A DNA stretch of 14,033 bases from Collinsella aerofaciens (GCA_905213725.1 CAJMJM010000042.1:1-14033), one strand, 5' to 3'. Positions 1 to 7,557 are shown, counted from the first letter of the stretch. Numbers and translations: made by a program. The notes: generated by a model from the sequence alone, not told the origin.

Positions 1-5
1 ATGTT

Positions 6-2765
6 TTAGAGCTTGTTAAAGTAGAGCGGTTTGGACAGATGGGCGTTCATGCCGGAGTAGTGTGCCGCCTTGGCGTCCTCGGCAAAGGCATTGGCGGTGA
101 GCGCGATGATGGGGATATCGGCTGCATCGACCTTCTCGCTCAGACGAATCGCGCGGGTTGCCTCGTAGCCGTCCATGTCCGGCATCATAATGTCCATCAG
201 GATCGCATCGAAGCTGCCGGCGGGATGCGATAGGTACAGATCGACGACTTCGTTGCCGTTGGCGGCGCGGGTGACCACGACGCCCTCGGATTCTAGCAGC
301 GTCTGGGCAATCTCGGCATTCAATTCGTTGTCTTCGGCGAGCAGCACGTTCATGTCGGCGAGCGAGCAGTCGAGCGCCCTCTCGACCGTATTCGCCCGCG
401 TCTGGGGGTTCTTGTCGATATCGAGCGGAATTTCCACGTAGAACGTGGTGCCCACATGGAGTTCGCTGGTGACTTCGATGGTGCCACCCATCAGTTCAAT
501 AAGCGACTTGACGATTGGCATGCCCATGCCGGTTCCTTGGAACTTGCTGCGCGCATCGTCACCTTCTTGGGCAAACGGCTCATAGATATGCTTTAAAAAC
601 TCGGGAGCCATGCCAATGCCGGTATCCGAAACGCTAAAGCAAAAGAGCGCGCGCCCGTTATCGAGTGGCTTGGTCTTTGAGCTAAAGGTGACGGAGCCGC
701 CGTGCCTGTTGTACTTAATGCTGTTGTCTAACAGGTTGATCATGATCTGTCGGATATGGATGGGACTGCCGACCATGTATGGCCCCGTGGCGTATGGCAG
801 ACTATTGTCCTGCATGGTGATGCCGTTATCGGATGCGCGGAGCTTGCACAGAACCAGCGTATTGTCACAGAGCTCTTTGAGGTTAAAAGGCGCATGCTCC
901 AGTGTTAGCTTGCGGTCTTCGATTTTGCCCATCTCGAGGATGTCGTTGATCAGCGAGAGCAGGTGATTGGCGGCAACGCGCGCCTTGGCACGGCTCTCGC
1001 GGGCGACTTGCATATCGCCTTCCTTCAATTCCTCGATCTCGATAAGGCCCAGGATACCGTTGAGCGGCGTACGGATGTCGTGGCTCATGCGCGTGAGGAA
1101 TGCCGTCTTAGCAGCGTTGGCAGCATCGGCTTTTTTGCGCTCGGTTCGAGCGCGCACGAGCGCCCAGATGAGCAGGACGATGCCGACCGACAACATACCG
1201 ATGAGGGTAGCTGCAATGGCGGTGCGGTTGCGGTGGAGAAACTGGAACGTGTCCGATTCTTGCGCCGTGTACGACGTTGAGGAGTAATTGCTTGCGGAGA
1301 GCGATTCTCCGGCATTGATGATGCCCTTGTTGATGATTCCCGACAGCTCGGGTTTTCCGCGCGAAATCCAGCACGAGAGCTCACGGGTGTCAGGGAGTTC
1401 GGCCGTCTCGCAGTCCTCGAGATCATAACGGTCACCGATGGTTTTTACGCGTGAACTGGGAGCGACGATGCAGTGCGCCGTTCCCTTCCTGAGGGCGTCG
1501 AACGCTTCATCGTCGGATTGGTATTCGGTCACGGTCGCTGTGGGGAACAGACTTTCAAGTACATTTCGGTTGATAATCGATGATTTGGTGCAGGCGATGT
1601 TCTGAAGGTCTTTGTTCAGGTTGCTTCCGGTGTGGATGGCGGTGAGGGATATAGTCCCCAACGATACCGACTGCACAACGCCCGATTGCTCGGCAAACCA
1701 GTAATCTCGGTATATTGGCAGCGCAACGTCTATGCTTCCCTTTGACAGGGCCTTCGACATCATCTTGTAGCTATCAAAGGCGACGGTTTTGACCGTAATG
1801 CCAAATTGATCGTGCAGCGTCGTTGCAAGCGATGCGAGCGAGCCTTCCATTTCGCCGTCTTCGTCTTCGTTGCAGTAGGGGAGTTTGCCCGTAATGTAGC
1901 CGAGCGTGATGGTGTTGCCATTTGCTTTGAGCCAGGAGCGTTCGGGGCTGTTGAGCGATGATGAACCGCTGTTTTGGGTCGAGTAGTTAGATTTGACTTC
2001 GTCGTTATAGCGTGGGTTGACGCGGGCGATTGCCGTCATGGCAGCATTGATGTCGTTCATCAGGTCGGAACGACTTTTGGGGACGGCAAGGTAGTAGTCG
2101 CTTGAACCAACGTAGAACATGGGCGACGCCTCGGGCGACGAAATGGTGTCGTTCATGATTGCGGCATCGACTTCGTCGTCTGCGAGCGCGTTAAAGAGAT
2201 CGGATCCTCCGTCATACTCCCTGTATGCGCAGGCGATTCCTTCGTTGGCGAGCCATTGCTGGCCAACGAAGGTTTGCATAACGCCGGGGTTGCAGCCGAT
2301 AGTGAGACCCTGGAGTGCTTGAGGGTCACCCTTTGCGAGGTCGTCGCGATCGGGCTTGGCGTAGATGTAGTAGCGCTCGGTGCCCTCGGGGTTCGAGGAA
2401 AAGAGCAGCTTTTGGGCGCGTTCCTCGGAGTAGGAGATGTTGGGCATGAGGTCGATTTCGCCTGCCTCGAGCATGTCCATAAGCTCGGTGAAGGTGCCGG
2501 AGACGTATTCGTACCGCCAGCCGGGCGTGTAGTACGACAGGGTCTGGAGGTACTCGTAGCCCCATCCCGAGAGGCGCTCGCCGGGGGTGCCGTCCTGGAA
2601 GCCCTCGTTGTTGACGAGCCAGCCGACGCGGACCGTCTTGACCTGTTGAACGGTGTTGGCGGCATAGACGGGGGCGGGCGCGGCGGCGCTCAGCACGGTA
2701 AGCGCGACAAGCACGATGACCAAGGCGCGAGATATAACTAAACGAAGGGCGACGGTAGCTCTCAC
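6..2765 (-). CDS. Hybrid sensor histidine kinase with tandem periplasmic solute-binding domains
   Basis: Membrane sensor kinase that should bind a small ligand outside the cell and autophosphorylate inside. Numbering is from a GTG start at 2765 (919 aa). A signal peptide ends near residue 35 (APVYA). Two SBP_bac_3-like domains follow at about 44-255 and 285-485, then one membrane helix at 515-537. The HisKA motif is SHDIRTPLN with H562. The ATPase domain shows the N box (N677), DTGIGM (714-719) and GTGMGM (744-749). A receiver domain spans about 805-919 with acidic pair E811/D812, phospho-acceptor D858, T890 and K912. I chose GTG because AGGA lies 6 nt upstream; an in-frame ATG at 2798 adds 11 residues but has only a weak ribosome site. 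The receiver stops 7 residues after the conserved lysine, so its last helix is short. No HPt domain or partner regulator is visible. Family call is firm; ligand and output are unknown. Confidence 0.9.
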   Translation of the reverse strand: MRATVALRLVISRALVIVLVALTVLSAAAPAPVYAANTVQQVKTVRVGWLVNNEGFQDGTPGERLSGWGYEYLQTLSYYTPGWRYEYVSGTFTELMDMLEAGEIDLMPNISYSEERAQKLLFSSNPEGTERYYIYAKPDRDDLAKGDPQALQGLTIGCNPGVMQTFVGQQWLANEGIACAYREYDGGSDLFNALADDEVDAAIMNDTISSPEASPMFYVGSSDYYLAVPKSRSDLMNDINAAMTAIARVNPRYNDEVKSNYSTQNSGSSSLNSPERSWLKANGNTITLGYITGKLPYCNEDEDGEMEGSLASLATTLHDQFGITVKTVAFDSYKMMSKALSKGSIDVALPIYRDYWFAEQSGVVQSVSLGTISLTAIHTGSNLNKDLQNIACTKSSIINRNVLESLFPTATVTEYQSDDEAFDALRKGTAHCIVAPSSRVKTIGDRYDLEDCETAELPDTRELSCWISRGKPELSGIINKGIINAGESLSASNYSSTSYTAQESDTFQFLHRNRTAIAATLIGMLSVGIVLLIWALVRARTERKKADAANAAKTAFLTRMSHDIRTPLNGILGLIEIEELKEGDMQVARESRAKARVAANHLLSLINDILEMGKIEDRKLTLEHAPFNLKELCDNTLVLCKLRASDNGITMQDNSLPYATGPYMVGSPIHIRQIMINLLDNSIKYNRHGGSVTFSSKTKPLDNGRALFCFSVSDTGIGMAPEFLKHIYEPFAQEGDDARSKFQGTGMGMPIVKSLIELMGGTIEVTSELHVGTTFYVEIPLDIDKNPQTRANTVERALDCSLADMNVLLAEDNELNAEIAQTLLESEGVVVTRAANGNEVVDLYLSHPAGSFDAILMDIMMPDMDGYEATRAIRLSEKVDAADIPIIALTANAFAEDAKAAHYSGMNAHLSKPLYFNKL

Positions 2766-2852
2766 GTGCAATCCTAACGAATCGAGACAATACCGCATAA
2801 GGATACCAGCTCAGCCTGCCTAGCCGGCGGCTGCACCGCTAAACGCTCCCGC

Positions 2853-2910
2853 CCGGCAGTTGGGGACAGCCCCTTTCTGCCGGCACAAAAGGAACGTCCC
2901 TAACTGCCGG
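2853..2910. repeat. 58-bp imperfect palindrome (REP-like intergenic repeat)
   Basis: The outer arms CCGGCAGTT (2853-2861) and AACTGCCGG (2902-2910) are exact inverted copies. GGGAC pairs with GTCCC just inside them, and the centre is the perfect palindrome TGCCGGCA (2878-2885). The inner half-sites pair with several mismatches. It sits in the gap between the divergent kinase and potassium channel genes. Its size and symmetry resemble REP or small MITE-like repeats, but only one copy is in this window, so dispersal is inferred. Confidence 0.6.
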
Positions 2911-2916
2911 TTGTGG

Positions 2917-2922
2917 GACAAT
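2917..2922 (+). promoter_or_regulatory. Possible -10 box for the potassium channel gene
   Basis: GACAAT lies about 40 bp before the chosen start of the channel gene and resembles the TACAAT boxes upstream of other genes here. No convincing -35 is seen; that position would fall inside the right arm of the palindrome at 2853-2910. The 10-mer GACAATACCG also occurs at 2786-2795. Confidence 0.3.
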
Positions 2923-2963
2923 ACCGAGCAAACGTGATTGGACGTCTGGGAAAAGGGGTCGCG

Positions 2964-3389
2964 ATGAACAAGTTGAGGACGCTTGCCGATGTGTTGCGAC
3001 AGGCTGGCTTTGCGCGCATCACGGGCCTGTTTCTTATCTTCTATCTGCTGTGCTCGACGGCCGTCTGGCTGTCCGAGCCCACGACCCTTACGTTTGGCGA
3101 TGGACTTTGGTTTAGCTTTGAGACGGTCTCGACGATCGGCTTTGGCGATATCCCCGCCGAAACGCCGGTTGCCCGCGGCATTACCGTTATCCTAAGCGTC
3201 ATCAGTATCTTCTATATCGCCATGCTTACGGGCGTGGCGGTGAACTACTGCAATACGCTCATCAAGCTGCGCCAAAAGGACACCATGGCGCGCTTTATGG
3301 ACGATCTTGAGCATTTGGAAGAGCTCGATCGTGACGAGCTCGCCGACCTGTCGCGCCGCGTGCGCGAATATCGCCGGCGCCAACGCTAG
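2964..3389 (+). CDS. Two-transmembrane potassium channel family protein
   Basis: Small ion channel of the Ion_trans_2 (KcsA-like) type, 141 aa, expected to form tetramers in the inner membrane. TM1 covers about 17-36, the pore helix about 47-57, and the selectivity filter is TIGFGD (57-62), a Phe variant of TVGYGD. TM2 covers about 70-95. The cytoplasmic tail (100-141) is highly charged and ends in an Arg-rich stretch that may form a helix or coiled coil. The ATG at 2964 is preceded by AAAAGGGG; a GTG at 2913 would add 17 residues with no good ribosome site. There is no RCK or cyclic-nucleotide domain, so gating is unknown. The next gene begins 35 bp downstream on the same strand. Potassium selectivity is inferred from the filter. 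Confidence 0.85.
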   Translation: MNKLRTLADVLRQAGFARITGLFLIFYLLCSTAVWLSEPTTLTFGDGLWFSFETVSTIGFGDIPAETPVARGITVILSVISIFYIAMLTGVAVNYCNTLIKLRQKDTMARFMDDLEHLEELDRDELADLSRRVREYRRRQR

Positions 3390-3424
3390 AACGGGCGCCG
3401 CGCGTCACGACGAGGGGGACTGAA

Positions 3425-3958
3425 ATGAATATCACCGTGTATCTGGGTGCCAGCGTCGGTAATGACCCGGCGTTTCTGCCTGCGGTACAGGAGCTGGGCA
3501 ACTGGATTGGCACCAACGGCCACGCGCTGGTATACGGCGGGTCCAAATCGGGCCTGATGGGCGCGCTCGCCGATAGCGTGCTCGATGCTGGCGGACATGT
3601 GACGGGCGTGGAGCCGAGCTTTTTTATCGAGGCCGAGTTTCAGCACGACGGAATCGACGACCTTATCGTGACGAGTGATATGGCCGAGCGAAAAGCCAAG
3701 ATGATTGAGCTCGGCGATGCGTTCATCGCATTTCCGGGCGGCACGGGCACACTCGAGGAGATTGCCGAGGTTATGTCCGCGGTGTCGTTGGGGCACCTGA
3801 GTGCTCCGTGCATCCTGTATAACCTGGACGGTTACTACAACGACCTCAAGGCACTGCTCGGGCACATGATTGATAAAGGGCTTTCGAGCCTGAGGCGCCA
3901 GCAGGGCATCTACTTTGCCGACGATTTGCGCGAGATTGCCTCGATTATCAACGGATAA
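3425..3958 (+). CDS. LOG family protein (TIGR00730, lysine decarboxylase-like fold)
   Basis: Rossmann-like protein of 177 aa in the family that includes the cytokinin-activating LOG enzymes, which cleave ribose 5-phosphate from nucleoside monophosphates. The hallmark PGGxGTxxE appears as PGGTGTLEE at 104-112. The upstream glycine motif is GGSKSGLMG (38-46), and the Arg in AERKAKM is where the family has its conserved substrate-binding arginine. Length is normal for the family. GAGGGGG lies just before the ATG. Lysine decarboxylase activity, often seen in old annotations, is unlikely. The natural substrate in this organism is not known. The gene sits 35 bp after the channel gene, probably as a shared transcript. 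Confidence 0.88.
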   Translation: MNITVYLGASVGNDPAFLPAVQELGNWIGTNGHALVYGGSKSGLMGALADSVLDAGGHVTGVEPSFFIEAEFQHDGIDDLIVTSDMAERKAKMIELGDAFIAFPGGTGTLEEIAEVMSAVSLGHLSAPCILYNLDGYYNDLKALLGHMIDKGLSSLRRQQGIYFADDLREIASIING

Positions 3959-4037
3959 GTCTTGAGCCTTCCTCACTGTGAATCCCAATGGTGCCGTTTG
4001 CGGCGCAGATGGTTAGCTCGTTCGGCAACGCTCGCTC

Positions 4038-4043
4038 TACAAT
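4038..4043 (+). promoter_or_regulatory. Probable -10 box upstream of the ClC gene
   Basis: TACAAT lies 38 bp before the ClC start codon in a 123-bp gap. The -35 region is weak (TTAGCT at 4013-4018, 19-bp spacer). The gap also has a short GC hairpin (GTGCCG-TTTG-CGGCGC) without a T-tract. I see no fluoride-riboswitch-like sequence. Confidence 0.4.
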
Positions 4044-4081
4044 AAACGTATCTATGTCGACTTTGACCGCGGGAGGACCCG

Positions 4082-5395
4082 ATGGATAACCTTGCCAAAC
4101 CCACAAACCGCGCGCTGTTTTTAGTTAGCGTTGCCGTGACCGGTGCGTTCGCAGGTGCCGCAGTCTGGCTGTTCTTCTTTGCGATGGAGCACGGCATTGA
4201 TTATTTGTGGACCGAGGTCCCGCATATGCTGGGTGTCTCTTCGCCCGAACTCGCCAGCGGCCCGTTTGGCTTTTTGCCGTACCCGTTTTTCGTTTGCCTG
4301 TTGGGCGGCTTGGTGATTGGCCTGTACGAAAAGATGACGGGCATCAAGACCGATGACCTCAACCAGGTGATGGCAAAGGTTAAGCAAGACGGGCGCTACC
4401 CGTACGACAACCTGGGCAGGCTTTCGCTCGCGGCATTGCTGCCGCTGCTGTTTGGTGGAAGTATTGGGCCGGAGGCCGGTCTGACCGGCGTTATCGCAGG
4501 TCTGTGCAGCTGGGTCGGCGATCGTATGCGTCGCTTTGGCGCCGAGTTTAGGGAGCTCACGCTGCTGGGCACCCAGGCTGCCCTGACGGCGCTCTTTACC
4601 GCGCCCGTGTTTGGCTTTGTGGCGCCGCTTGCCGGAAGTGCTGACGGCCAGGGTGCCGGCGATGGCGAGGATTCCGAATCCGGTGAGATCACCATCAGGC
4701 TGCCCAAGGCGCAAAAGACCGTGGTTTACGGCATCGCGATTGCTGGCGGCCTGGGCACCTACCTGCTGCTCGGCCAGCTCATGGGCGGCGGCATGGGTAT
4801 GCCGAGGTTCGAGGCTGCCGTGGTGGGCAACCTGGAGCTTACCTGGCTCATCCCTCTGTCGCTGATCGGCACGGTCTGCGGCTGGCTGTACTTTGTCTCT
4901 GAGCACGCGAGCGAAGCATTTGCCCATGCAATAGGGGAACGTCCTGTCGTCAAGGCCATGCTAGCCGGTCTGGCGCTCGCCATCTGTGGCACGGTCCTGC
5001 CCTACACCATGTTTGCCGGCGAGACCCAGGCCGGTGTGCTCATGGAAACCTACCTGACCATCCCCGCCGGCGTGCTGATCGCGACCGGTCTTGTTAAGGC
5101 CATGCTGACGCCCGCCCTCATCAACCTTGGTTGGCGTGGCGGCCACTTCTTCCCGGTTATCTTCTCGGGTGTGAGCTTGGGCTACGGCCTTGCCATCCTC
5201 ACCGGCGCCGATCCGGTCTTTTGCGTCGCCGTCTGCACAGCCTCGACGATGGGCGCCGTCATGCGCCAACCCGTTATGGTCGTGGGCCTGTTGCTCATGT
5301 GCTTCCCGCTCAAAGGCATCGTCTGTATGATCATCGCCGCCGTCATCGCCGCCGGTATCCCACTGCCCAAGCCGCTGCACAAATGGCGCGGTTAA
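4082..5395 (+). CDS. ClC family chloride channel or transporter
   Basis: Integral membrane protein of 437 aa that should move chloride or a related anion. The segment GGSIGPEAG (125-133) aligns with the GREGP motif of ClC proteins, placing E131 at the gating-glutamate position. GGHFFP (353-358) matches the later GxFxP anion-site motif. A hydrophilic, acidic insert at about 184-205 (rich in Gly, Asp, Glu, Ser) splits the membrane segments and probably lies in a loop. There is no C-terminal CBS domain. GGGAGG precedes the ATG with good spacing. The ferredoxin fusion gene follows after 28 bp, so the two are probably cotranscribed. Retention of the gating Glu favours an anion/proton exchanger over a channel, but this is inference. 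Anion specificity is unknown. Confidence 0.85.
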   Translation: MDNLAKPTNRALFLVSVAVTGAFAGAAVWLFFFAMEHGIDYLWTEVPHMLGVSSPELASGPFGFLPYPFFVCLLGGLVIGLYEKMTGIKTDDLNQVMAKVKQDGRYPYDNLGRLSLAALLPLLFGGSIGPEAGLTGVIAGLCSWVGDRMRRFGAEFRELTLLGTQAALTALFTAPVFGFVAPLAGSADGQGAGDGEDSESGEITIRLPKAQKTVVYGIAIAGGLGTYLLLGQLMGGGMGMPRFEAAVVGNLELTWLIPLSLIGTVCGWLYFVSEHASEAFAHAIGERPVVKAMLAGLALAICGTVLPYTMFAGETQAGVLMETYLTIPAGVLIATGLVKAMLTPALINLGWRGGHFFPVIFSGVSLGYGLAILTGADPVFCVAVCTASTMGAVMRQPVMVVGLLLMCFPLKGIVCMIIAAVIAAGIPLPKPLHKWRG

Positions 5396-5423
5396 TCGCG
5401 AGTCAACTCCAGAGGGGTACGAG

Positions 5424-6215
5424 ATGATCCTGTACTTTAGCGCGACGGGGAACAGCGAACATGTGGCGCGTCGCATTGCGGCGGCGACAGACGACAAGGT
5501 TGTGTCGATTGAGCGTTTTGATGCCGAAGCCCTTCGCCTTGTTGCGACGGAAGGCCCCTGCCAGCTGGGATTTGTTGCTCCGGTGTATGCCTGGGGTCTG
5601 CCGACACCGATGATCGAGTTTTTGAAGACTGCCGACCTGTCGATTGCTGCCGGTGCAAAGGGCGGCGAGCGCCCCTATACGTTCTATGTTTCGACGTACG
5701 GTTCGACGACCGGCCAATCTGCCAAGTTTGCCCGCGACCTGCTGCACGAGCGTGGGCTCGAGTTGGATGCGGCGATGAGCGTCAAGATGCCCGATACCTG
5801 GACGCCTGTTTTCGACCTGTCTGACCCTCAAAAGGTTGAGGGTATCAATAGAGCTGCCGAGGCGCAGATTGATGCCGTGATCGAGGCGGTGCGGGCACGC
5901 CGCACGGGTAACATGATGCGCCATCGCGTGCCTCTGTTTGCATCGTGCGCGTATCACGCAATTGGGCTGCCGCGCATGCAACAGACGAGCAAGTTTGCCG
6001 TCGATGCCGATCGCTGCATCGGCTGCGGCCTGTGTGCCAAGCGCTGCCCCATGGCGGCGATTGAGATGCGCGACGGCCTTCCCGTCTGGACAAAGCCGGA
6101 GTGCGCAGCCTGCCTTCGTTGCCTGCACTGTTGTCCCAAATTTGCCATCTCGCACGGTAAGCGCACGGCATCCCACGGTCAGTACAGGCATCCCAAGCCA
6201 GGTGTGAGGATGTAG
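5424..6215 (+). CDS. EFR1-type flavodoxin/2x[4Fe-4S] ferredoxin fusion
   Basis: Cytoplasmic electron-transfer protein of 263 aa. The N-terminal half is a flavodoxin-like domain with the FMN phosphate loop SATGNS at 6-11. The C-terminal part has two complete cluster motifs of the form CxxCxxCxxxCP: C198/C201/C204/C208 and C227/C230/C233/C237. This arrangement is the EFR1 family found widely in gut anaerobes. The partner reductase and the reaction it feeds are unknown. AGAGGGG stands before the ATG. The 28-bp gap after the ClC gene suggests cotranscription, though no functional link is obvious. Only 15 bp separate its stop from the stop of the convergent EamA gene, with no clear terminator between. 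Confidence 0.88.
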   Translation: MILYFSATGNSEHVARRIAAATDDKVVSIERFDAEALRLVATEGPCQLGFVAPVYAWGLPTPMIEFLKTADLSIAAGAKGGERPYTFYVSTYGSTTGQSAKFARDLLHERGLELDAAMSVKMPDTWTPVFDLSDPQKVEGINRAAEAQIDAVIEAVRARRTGNMMRHRVPLFASCAYHAIGLPRMQQTSKFAVDADRCIGCGLCAKRCPMAAIEMRDGLPVWTKPECAACLRCLHCCPKFAISHGKRTASHGQYRHPKPGVRM

Positions 6216-6230
6216 CGGCTGCTGGCCGTG

Positions 6231-7106
6231 CTACTTCCAAACCGCGAGCGCCGCAGTGCCCAGTACGATGAGGGCGAGACCGATGGCGCTGCGCCGCGAG
6301 ACCTTTTCGTTGAATGCCAAGCGCGCAAATAGTACCGATACGACAATCGATAGTTTGTCGATCTGCACCACGACGCTCACCTGGCCTGCGGCGATGGCAT
6401 AGTAATAGAGCAGCCACGATGCTCCGGTCGCGATGCCCGATGCCGCGAGAAATACGAGCTCGTAGCGGTCTACGTGCACGGCTTGGCCCATCTTGCCTTT
6501 GGCTGCCACGATTGCCCATGCCATAACCAGTGCCACGCAGGTGCGGATTGCCGTGGCCAGGTTTGACTCGATGCCTTCGATGCCGATCTTGGCGAGGACG
6601 GAGGTGAGTGCCGCGAACACGGCGGCGCCGAGGGCGTAAGCGAGCCAGGTTCGGTCTTGCTGCTGCTCGGGTTCGGCGGACTGCTTCTTCTCGATCATTA
6701 AAAACGTGCCGAGGGTGATGACAGCGGTTCCCACGAGCTTAACCGCAAGGTTGCTCGTCTCGTCAAAAAGCGCGATGGCGACCAGCGCGGCGAGCACGGT
6801 GCTCATCTTGTCGACCGGTACGACCTTATTGACATTTCCGATGCTCAACGCCTTAAAGTAACAGATCCACGAAGCACCGGTAGCGAGTCCCGAGAGGACG
6901 AGAAAGAGCCAGGATCTGGGTTCGATGCTGCCAATGGTTCCAATGGATCCAGAAATGCCCGCCATTGCCCAGGCGAAAACGAGCACCACGCAGGTGCGAA
7001 TGGCCGTTGCGACATCGGAGTCGGTCTGCTTGATGCCGCATTTGGCCAAGATGGATGTGATGCCGGCAAAGAATGCTGACGCAAATGCTGCGACAACCCA
7101 CGACAC
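6231..7106 (-). CDS. EamA/DMT superfamily transporter
   Basis: Ten-helix membrane transporter of 291 aa, with one EamA repeat at about 1-139 and another at 154-290. The halves are unusually alike: the blocks ATAIRTC plus an AWA segment recur near residues 33-47 and 182-196, and GATGASW-type segments recur in both (ATGASW). This suggests a well-preserved internal duplication. The start is a GTG at 7106 preceded by AAGGAGG at 7117-7123 with a 10-nt spacer. An extra GGAGG and a small hairpin (7124-7140) lie just upstream. Substrate cannot be told from sequence; family members export amino acids, metabolites or drugs. It converges on the ferredoxin gene and has a long leader region containing the quasi-palindrome. 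Confidence 0.88.
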   Translation of the reverse strand: MSWVVAAFASAFFAGITSILAKCGIKQTDSDVATAIRTCVVLVFAWAMAGISGSIGTIGSIEPRSWLFLVLSGLATGASWICYFKALSIGNVNKVVPVDKMSTVLAALVAIALFDETSNLAVKLVGTAVITLGTFLMIEKKQSAEPEQQQDRTWLAYALGAAVFAALTSVLAKIGIEGIESNLATAIRTCVALVMAWAIVAAKGKMGQAVHVDRYELVFLAASGIATGASWLLYYYAIAAGQVSVVVQIDKLSIVVSVLFARLAFNEKVSRRSAIGLALIVLGTAALAVWK

Positions 7107-7123
7107 GGGTGCGGTGCCTCCTT

Positions 7124-7140
7124 GGATAATGGGTTTATCC
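7124..7140 (-). other. Small hairpin between two Shine-Dalgarno-like motifs of the EamA leader
   Basis: GGATAA (7124-7129) and TTATCC (7135-7140) pair perfectly around a 5-nt loop. On the coding strand one GGAGG lies before it and AAGGAGG directly after it. It could influence ribosome access to the GTG start, but this is speculative. Confidence 0.3.
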
Positions 7141-7243
7141 TCCGAGATTTATGGACATGAGGATACCGCCCCATCATGAAGGTTTGATATGGCCGCGGCG
7201 AGACGGGGGTTATGTTCCGGGGAGCCATTTGGTGAAGGCTCGA

Positions 7244-7429
7244 ATTGAAGGTGAATGTTTTTCCGAGAAGTGAACGAGTAAATATGGACCCCTGGAGCAT
7301 GCACACTTTTTTCGAATAAAACCGCAGGATTTTTAGGCAAAAACCGCAGGAATTAAGTCCTTAAAAATGTCGATGATACGGGGCGCTGATTTTACTCGTT
7401 CACTTCGCGGAAAACCATTCACCTTCAAT
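7244..7429. repeat. 186-bp quasi-palindrome with 39-bp near-perfect inverted arms
   Basis: The arms 7244-7282 and 7391-7429 are inverted copies with 37 of 39 positions identical. Weaker symmetry continues inward, including CCC, CAT and ACA-TTTT blocks, and the centre is TTTTT-AGGC-AAAAA (7330-7343). The element fills much of the 450-bp gap between the EamA start and the permease stop. No target-site duplication is apparent at its edges. Each arm can be read outward from an ATG as similar 21-residue starts, but nearly all differences between arms change the amino acid and the frames run on differently, so I read this as a DNA or RNA element. Outside it, 7107-7243 is the EamA leader, and 7430-7557 shows only a weak hairpin without a T-tract. 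Confidence 0.75.
7318..7351. repeat. Pair of 12-bp direct repeats in the quasi-palindrome core
   Basis: AAAACCGCAGGA occurs at 7318-7329 and again at 7340-7351, 22 bp apart start to start, about two turns of the helix. That spacing suits a protein bound twice on one DNA face. The repeats break the palindromic symmetry of the surrounding element. Confidence 0.6.
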
Positions 7430-7557
7430 ATGCCGTCGGTCTTTCTTTGGTTGCCAAGAGCTAAACGGCATGCCGTGATGGGCGGTTGCGACGTTGATGC
7501 TGCTACGTCTTATCTAGTAAATGAGGTGGCGTGCAGCCCAAGCCCTTTGGCTGTCGA

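Noticed and set aside
2786..2926. Direct repeat GACAATACCG at 2786-2795 and 2917-2926
   Set aside because: A 10-bp match is short and one copy lies within the start region of the kinase gene; chance cannot be excluded.
3959..4081. Fluoride riboswitch before the ClC gene
   Set aside because: None of the conserved fluoride-riboswitch blocks could be found in the gap.
4121..4927. A 268-codon open frame antisense to the ClC gene
   Set aside because: It lies fully inside the ClC gene, has no ribosome site and no recognisable domain.
6845..7306. A 153-codon open frame on the minus strand through the EamA gene start
   Set aside because: It overlaps the well-supported EamA frame and has no family features; the high-GC third positions create such shadows.
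7244..7429. Insertion sequence or CRISPR-like array
   Set aside because: There is no transposase, no target-site duplication at the edges, and only two copies of each repeat.
7535..7557. Terminator after the ABC permease
   Set aside because: CAGCC and GGCTG can pair, but the stem is only 5 bp with a mismatch above and no T-tract.
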